Shown one piece after another: positions 36,178 through 40,938 of a stretch of 40,938 bases of DNA. Positions within the stretch are counted from its first letter, which is position 1, and each line of letters opens with the position of its first letter. Under the pieces are notes generated by a model, which saw nothing but the letters and a program-made list of their open reading frames with translations, was not told the DNA's origin and ran no database searches. Position numbers and translations under genes: made by a program. The stretch comes from Planctomycetaceae bacterium (lineage in GTDB: Bacteria > Planctomycetota > Planctomycetia > Pirellulales > Pirellulaceae): assembly GCA_003233175.1 (NCBI GenBank), contig QIKY01000222.1, positions 1-40,938 on the forward strand, read 5' to 3'.

Positions 36178-37308
36178 ATGAGTTCCACCGAGACCAATGC
36201 AGCCGACTTGCAAACCCTGCAAAAGCAAGCCCGTGAGCGGCTCGACGCCCACGCCTATGAGATGGTCCAGTGGCACTTTCATGAGTCGACCGGCTGCCCG
36301 TTTTGGCTGGAAAAAAAGGCCGAGTTGAAGTTTGATCCGCTCTCGGAAATTAAAAACTACGACGACATCCAAAAATTCCCCCTGTTTGAAGACGATTGGC
36401 TCCGTGGCGGACCGGCCAGCCGTTGGATTCCCAAGGCCCTCGAAGGCAAGCCGACCTACATCTTTGAAACCGGCGGCACCACCGGTATTCCCAAAAGCCG
36501 CGTCGTGATTGAAGATCATTGGATCGACTACGAAAATTTCAGCGAAACGCTGCCCGATAAATACTTTCCCAAAGGCGCCAATTGGCTGATGCTGGGTCCT
36601 TCAGGACCGCGTCGGTTGCGGCTGGCGGTGGAGCATTTATGCCAGCATCGGGGCGGCATTTGTTTTTGCATCGATTTAGACCCGCGTTGGGTCGTGAAAT
36701 TGATCAAAAAAGGCTGGATGGAGCACCTCGAAGAATACAAGAAACACACCATCGACCAAGCGATCACGGTGCTCACCGCCGACCACGATATCCGCTGCAT
36801 GTTCACCACGCCCAAGCTGCTCGATTCGCTGGCCTTGGCGTTGGAGGAGCGCGGCACGAGCATTCGTGAAATCGGCATCACGGGCATTTTTTCCGGCGGC
36901 ACCGAATTCACGCCCCAATGGACCCGCTACGCCGTGGAAGAGTTGCTCGGCGGCTCGCCCGAAGAGGGCGGCGTTTACATGACGCCCACCTACGGCAATA
37001 CGCTGATGGGTTTGGCGTGCAGCAAACCGGTAACGCCGGAAGAAAACTACAAAATTTCGTATTACGCGCCGCAGCCGCGCGCCGTGACGGAAGTCGTTAG
37101 TTTCGACGATCCACAACAGTTGGTCGGTTACGATCAAACGGGCCGCGTCAAACTGACCACGCTCACCAAGGAACTCTTCGTTCCAGGGTTCCTGGAACGC
37201 GATGAAGGCGAGCGCGAACGGCCATTCGAGACCTATCCCTGGGATGGCGTGAGCGGCGTGCGTCCGTTCCATGAAACCGCTTCGGCCACCACGGTGGGCG
37301 TGTACTAG
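36178..37308 (+). CDS. AMP-forming acyl ligase (phenylacetate-CoA ligase/LuxE-like)
   Basis: A 376-residue protein of the adenylate-forming (ANL) superfamily, shorter than acyl-CoA synthetases (about 500 or more). The phosphate-binding loop is ETGGTTGIPKSR (97-108). A later ISGIFSGG-type segment (GITGIFSGGTEF) and MTPTYGNTLMG correspond to the family's adenine-binding and Y-G motifs. The small C-terminal lid domain seems reduced. GAGGAG lies seven bases before the ATG. The size and motif set recall phenylacetate-CoA ligase and LuxE-type acyl-protein synthetases, which activate a carboxylate as acyl-AMP. It is followed by an aldehyde and an alcohol dehydrogenase. Substrate unknown. Confidence 0.82.
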   Translation: MSSTETNAADLQTLQKQARERLDAHAYEMVQWHFHESTGCPFWLEKKAELKFDPLSEIKNYDDIQKFPLFEDDWLRGGPASRWIPKALEGKPTYIFETGGTTGIPKSRVVIEDHWIDYENFSETLPDKYFPKGANWLMLGPSGPRRLRLAVEHLCQHRGGICFCIDLDPRWVVKLIKKGWMEHLEEYKKHTIDQAITVLTADHDIRCMFTTPKLLDSLALALEERGTSIREIGITGIFSGGTEFTPQWTRYAVEELLGGSPEEGGVYMTPTYGNTLMGLACSKPVTPEENYKISYYAPQPRAVTEVVSFDDPQQLVGYDQTGRVKLTTLTKELFVPGFLERDEGERERPFETYPWDGVSGVRPFHETASATTVGVY

Positions 37309-37335
37309 GAAAGTGTGGAAAAACTACAGCTTGTT

Positions 37336-37369
37336 CAGAAACCCGGCTTTTCGAAAAAACCGGGCTTCT
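37336..37369. repeat. Hairpin repeat inside the ligase-dehydrogenase gap
   Basis: cagaaacccggcttttcg faces cgaaaaaaccgggcttct, an imperfect hairpin related to the GCCCGG family. It lies in the 127-bp gap between two genes that look co-transcribed, so it may attenuate rather than end transcription, or be just a repeat insertion. Confidence 0.55.
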
Positions 37370-37435
37370 TGGGCGCCAACGAAAGATTTGATTTTCCCAC
37401 ACTTTGAAAACCCGTGTGTTGAAGGAGACAGCTTC

Positions 37436-38878
37436 GTGTTAAATATACCGGTTCTGCGTTGGGGCAAGCCTTACGAATCGCTTGAGAAAGATGAAGTGCT
37501 GCACTTCAGCACGGGCGAACCCGTGGCGAGTGTGAGTCAGGCCAATGGCGGCATTATCCAACGCGATATGCGCAAGGCGCAAAAGGCTCGCGATATTCTG
37601 CGAGAGTTCTCCTGCTCCGAACTGATTGGGTTGATCAAGAAGTCGGCCGACCTGTACCTCAACGCCACCTTGCCGTTGGGCGATGGCCAACAATCGCCCG
37701 ACGATTTCGTCTACCAGCAGTCGTCCACCACCGGCCTGCCCGAACATATGTGCCGGGCCAACATGGCGAAAAATTCGTTCGTGTTGGAAAACATGCACAC
37801 CATTCTCGACGCCCTCACCCGCGGTTTGGATCTTGACATTCTCACCCGCGGTTATGGCGTCGAAAGCCGTGGCGTGGTGATGAGTTATCAGGCCCAAACT
37901 CCGGTGCTAGGCGCCGTGCTGCCTTCCAACTCACCCGGCGTGCATACGCTCTGGCTGCCCGCCATTCCGCTGCAACTGGGGCTGGTGCTCAAGCCCGGTC
38001 CTCAAGAACCCTGGACGCCCTACCGCATGGCTTCGGCCTTTGCCGAAGCGGGCATTCCGCGCGAGGTGTTTTCGATTTATCCTGGCGGCCCCGAAGCGGG
38101 CGCCGCTCTGCTTTCGTCGTGCGACCGCAGCATGATTTTCGGCGGCACGGCCACGGTGGAAAACTACAAGGGCAACCCGAGCGTGCAGGCGCACGGCCCC
38201 GGCTTCTCGAAGATTTTACTAGGAGATGATGTCGTCGACGACTGGGAAAAGTACATCGACCTGATCGCCGAAAGCATCTACATCAACAGCGGTCGGGGCT
38301 GCATCAATTGCTCCGGCGTTTGGGCTTCGCGGCACACCAAGGAAATCGCCCAAGCCTTGGCCGAGCGCATTGGCCCGGTTGAAGCGCTCCCGCCGACCGA
38401 CCCCAAAGCCGGCTTGGCCGCCTTCACCGTAGACGGCATGGCGGTGGCGGTGTGGGGCATGATTGAAGCCGATTTGAAAGAAGCGGGCGTCACCGACATG
38501 ACCGAACCGTTTGGCGCACGGCTGGTGGAGCAGGAGCGTTGTGCGTATTTGCGGCCGATGATCGTGCATTGCGAATCGCCGGAGAACGCCATCGCCAAAA
38601 AGGAATATATGTTCCCGTTCTCAACCGTGGTGCAGTGCCCGCAAGATGAAATGCTGAAGAAAATCGGGCCGACGTTGGTCTGCTCCGGCATCACGGAAAA
38701 TGAAACACTGATCAAAGCGCTCAGCGACGCCACGCATATCGACCGCTTAAATATCGGCGCGATTCCGACCTCCAAACTGAATTGGCTGCAACCGCACGAG
38801 GGAAACATCATCGACTTCCTCTTCCGCTCGCGGGCCTATCAAGTCACCGACGACAGACTTGCCGCCTTGAAATCGTGA
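37436..38878 (+). CDS. Aldehyde dehydrogenase-superfamily protein of the acylating type
   Basis: A 480-residue protein. The start is GTG at 37436, supported by GAAGGAG eight bases upstream; no ATG fits. LGAVLPSNSPGVH (158-170) followed by LVLKPG is the NAD-binding entry of the superfamily. The catalytic cysteine is C289 in SGRGCINC, and E390 in KEYMFPFSTVV matches the cofactor-binding glutamate. The general-base glutamate of hydrolytic aldehyde dehydrogenases is missing (HGPGFSK instead of LGGK), as in CoA-acylating enzymes and LuxC-type reductases. It therefore probably interconverts an acyl thioester (or acyl-AMP) and an aldehyde. It sits between the ligase and the alcohol dehydrogenase. 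Confidence 0.85.
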   Translation: MLNIPVLRWGKPYESLEKDEVLHFSTGEPVASVSQANGGIIQRDMRKAQKARDILREFSCSELIGLIKKSADLYLNATLPLGDGQQSPDDFVYQQSSTTGLPEHMCRANMAKNSFVLENMHTILDALTRGLDLDILTRGYGVESRGVVMSYQAQTPVLGAVLPSNSPGVHTLWLPAIPLQLGLVLKPGPQEPWTPYRMASAFAEAGIPREVFSIYPGGPEAGAALLSSCDRSMIFGGTATVENYKGNPSVQAHGPGFSKILLGDDVVDDWEKYIDLIAESIYINSGRGCINCSGVWASRHTKEIAQALAERIGPVEALPPTDPKAGLAAFTVDGMAVAVWGMIEADLKEAGVTDMTEPFGARLVEQERCAYLRPMIVHCESPENAIAKKEYMFPFSTVVQCPQDEMLKKIGPTLVCSGITENETLIKALSDATHIDRLNIGAIPTSKLNWLQPHEGNIIDFLFRSRAYQVTDDRLAALKS

Positions 38879-38918
38879 TGATGTGGTCTTCCGAAAGTCG
38901 TACTCCCCGCCGCACGCC

Positions 38919-40070
<1,152 letters not shown>

Positions 40071-40175
40071 CCATGAACCGCGTCACGTCAGGCGAAAGGA
40101 ACCACGGAGAGGAACCACGGATAGCACTGATGAACACGGATAAAGAGAAGAGAAGAATTACGAGAAAGACGCGCT

Positions 40176-40280
40176 ATGTCGGCCAAGTTGATCCACAGAG
40201 AATTGAGCGAGTCGATTATTGGAGCAGTGGTGAGTCGTGAACTGAATTTATCCGTGTTCATCTGTGTCATCCGTGGTTAA
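40176..40280 (+). pseudogene. Internally deleted GxxExxY gene copy (34 codons)
   Basis: The ATG at 40176 begins like the full gene (MSAKLIHRELSESIIGA), then jumps to its last codons in another frame and reads into the right inverted repeat, stopping at 40280. A 305-bp block is missing compared with the copy at 40382. All catalytic residues are lost. Confidence 0.85.
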
Positions 40281-40318
40281 AACTCTTCCCATGAACCGCA
40301 TCCCGAGCAGGCGAAAGG

Positions 40319-40789
40319 AACCACGGATAACACTGATGAACACGGATAAAGGAAAGAGAAGAATTACGAGAAAGACGCGCTATGTCGGACAAGTTGATTC
40401 ACAAGGAATTGAGCGAGTCGATTATTGGAGCGGCGATGATGGTTTTGAATCGCCTGAAACCTGGTCTGGATGAGAAACTCTATGAGAACGCCCTGGTGAT
40501 CGAACTCCGCAAGCGGGGCCACAATATTGACCAACAAAAGCAGTTTTCGGTTCACTACGAAAACCAATTGATTGGAACGCTGATCCCGGACCTGATTGTC
40601 GATGGCCGGGTAATCGCAGATCCCAAAGTCACAACCGCATTCAACGACAGTCACATGGCTCAAATGATTGGCTATTTGAACATCACCGCTCTCGACTTGG
40701 CCCTGCTACTCAACTTCAAATATGCCAAACTCCAATGGAAACGAGTCGTGAACTGAATGCATCCGTGTTCATCTGTGTCATCCGTGGTT
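40319..40789. repeat. Terminal inverted repeats of the full GxxExxY unit
   Basis: Left arm 40319-40347 begins aaccacggataacactgatg; right arm 40761-40789 ends gtcatccgtggtt. They pair with two mismatches in 29. The shortened unit at 40071 has the same arms at 40113-40141 and 40250-40278; unit 3 keeps the right arm (40902-40930) but only ten bases of the left (40830-40839). Confidence 0.85.
40382..40756 (+). CDS. GxxExxY protein (PDDEXK-like nuclease fold)
   Basis: A 124-residue protein of the GxxExxY family, grouped with PDDEXK nucleases; its role is unproven. The naming motif is perfect: GLDEKLY, just after MVLNRLKP. The expected core IPDLIVDGRVIADPKV follows, where the ExK of the family reads DPK, so Asp replaces the acidic Glu. 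GYLNITALDLALLLNFKYAKLQWKRVV fits the conserved end (LLINFN..LKDGIKR), though diverged. The frame is intact. It lies between 29-bp inverted repeats and between two deleted copies of itself, which suggests mobility. Confidence 0.88.
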   Translation: MSDKLIHKELSESIIGAAMMVLNRLKPGLDEKLYENALVIELRKRGHNIDQQKQFSVHYENQLIGTLIPDLIVDGRVIADPKVTTAFNDSHMAQMIGYLNITALDLALLLNFKYAKLQWKRVVN

Positions 40790-40860
40790 AAAACCCTTCC
40801 CATGAACCGCATCCCGATCAGGCCAGAGGAACCACGGATAAAGAGAAGAGAAGAATTAGA

Positions 40861-40900
40861 GAGTCGATTATTGAAGCGGTGGTGAGTCGTGAACTGAATG
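40861..40900 (+). pseudogene. Further reduced GxxExxY copy in unit 3
   Basis: gagtcgattattgaagcggt followed by ggtgagtcgtgaactgaatg keeps only the bases around the 305-bp deletion junction seen in the copy at 40176. The start codon region is gone as well, removed between two gaatt direct repeats. It cannot encode a protein. Confidence 0.75.
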
Positions 40901-40938
40901 CATCCGTGTTCATCTGTGTCATCCGTGGTTAAAACCCT

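Larger units (their letters stand above)
40071..40938. mobile_element. Tandem array of GxxExxY element units with terminal inverted repeats
   Basis: Three units in the same orientation start with ccatgaaccg: 40071-40288 (218 bp), 40289-40799 (511 bp) and 40800 to beyond the edge. Each is bounded by inverted repeats of the type aaccacggataacactgat. In the full unit the arms are 40319-40347 and 40761-40789, with 27 of 29 positions matching. The middle unit holds an intact GxxExxY gene. The outer two carry the same 305-bp internal deletion. Unit 3 has two further small deletions at short direct repeats (cggata and gaatt). The last bases again read taaaaccct, so more units may follow. Confidence 0.85.

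Noticed and set aside
40071-40938. CRISPR array, because of spaced direct repeats
   Set aside because: Unit lengths differ widely (218, 511 and more), repeats are inverted pairs, and there are no unique spacers of constant size.

Overview
The window looks like a chromosomal segment of a planctomycete (Pirellula-like member of Planctomycetota). The grounds are a secreted sulfatase, a Tat-exported sugar-isomerase-like protein, a Gfo/Idh/MocA oxidoreductase, an FHA-GAF-sigma54 activator, a Cys/Gly-rich small lipoprotein, an ExbB/ExbD operon with a giant TPR protein, GxxExxY genes with their flanking repeats, and GC-rich genes separated by dispersed palindromes. This is inferred from gene content; there is no rRNA or other marker in the window.

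Layout. 1-1520: the edge of an IS1634-type transposase, then about 1.3 kb of decayed repeat-rich DNA holding two broken GxxExxY gene remnants. 1521-4478 (minus): an FHA/GAF/AAA+ sigma54 activator and a Tat-secreted TIM-barrel isomerase. 5220-11429 (plus): a tight four-gene operon of TPR protein, ExbB, ExbD and a membrane-anchored Pro-rich protein with an alpha/alpha-toroid domain, closed by a strong hairpin. 11676-13103: an NAD(P)-binding/DUF2867 protein. 13150-15743 (minus): sulfatase overlapping or abutting an oxidoreductase. 16151-19769 (minus): lepA then lepB, split by a 282-bp nested foldback. 19907-22309 (minus): ROK kinase, RidA, and a ParE-type toxin-antitoxin pair. 22389-25304 (minus): FtsK with a very acidic tail. 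25766-26149: small zinc-ribbon membrane protein. 26665-31849 (plus): dTDP-rhamnose genes rfbB, rfbA, rfbC-like and rfbD, followed by a divergent enolase fused to a DUF167 domain. 32105-35747: lipoprotein, DUF1569 protein and ComEC. 36178-40070 (plus): AMP-forming acyl ligase, acylating-type aldehyde dehydrogenase and iron alcohol dehydrogenase. 40071-40938: a tandem array built on one intact GxxExxY gene with terminal inverted repeats and two internally deleted derivatives.

How the genes work together. The ExbB/ExbD operon should form a proton-driven inner-membrane motor; its last gene occupies the place of TonB/TolA but carries an unrelated toroid domain. The rfb genes make dTDP-L-rhamnose for surface polysaccharide. 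The ligase, aldehyde dehydrogenase and alcohol dehydrogenase could interconvert a carboxylic acid, an aldehyde and an alcohol. LepA/LepB, FtsK and ComEC are housekeeping proteins of translation, secretion, chromosome segregation and DNA uptake.

The most noteworthy items are the GxxExxY repeat array, which behaves like an autonomous element with MITE-like offspring, the enolase-DUF167 fusion with altered active-site residues, the TonB-like toroid protein, and the acid/aldehyde/alcohol trio. No tRNA, rRNA or CRISPR array was recognised by eye.
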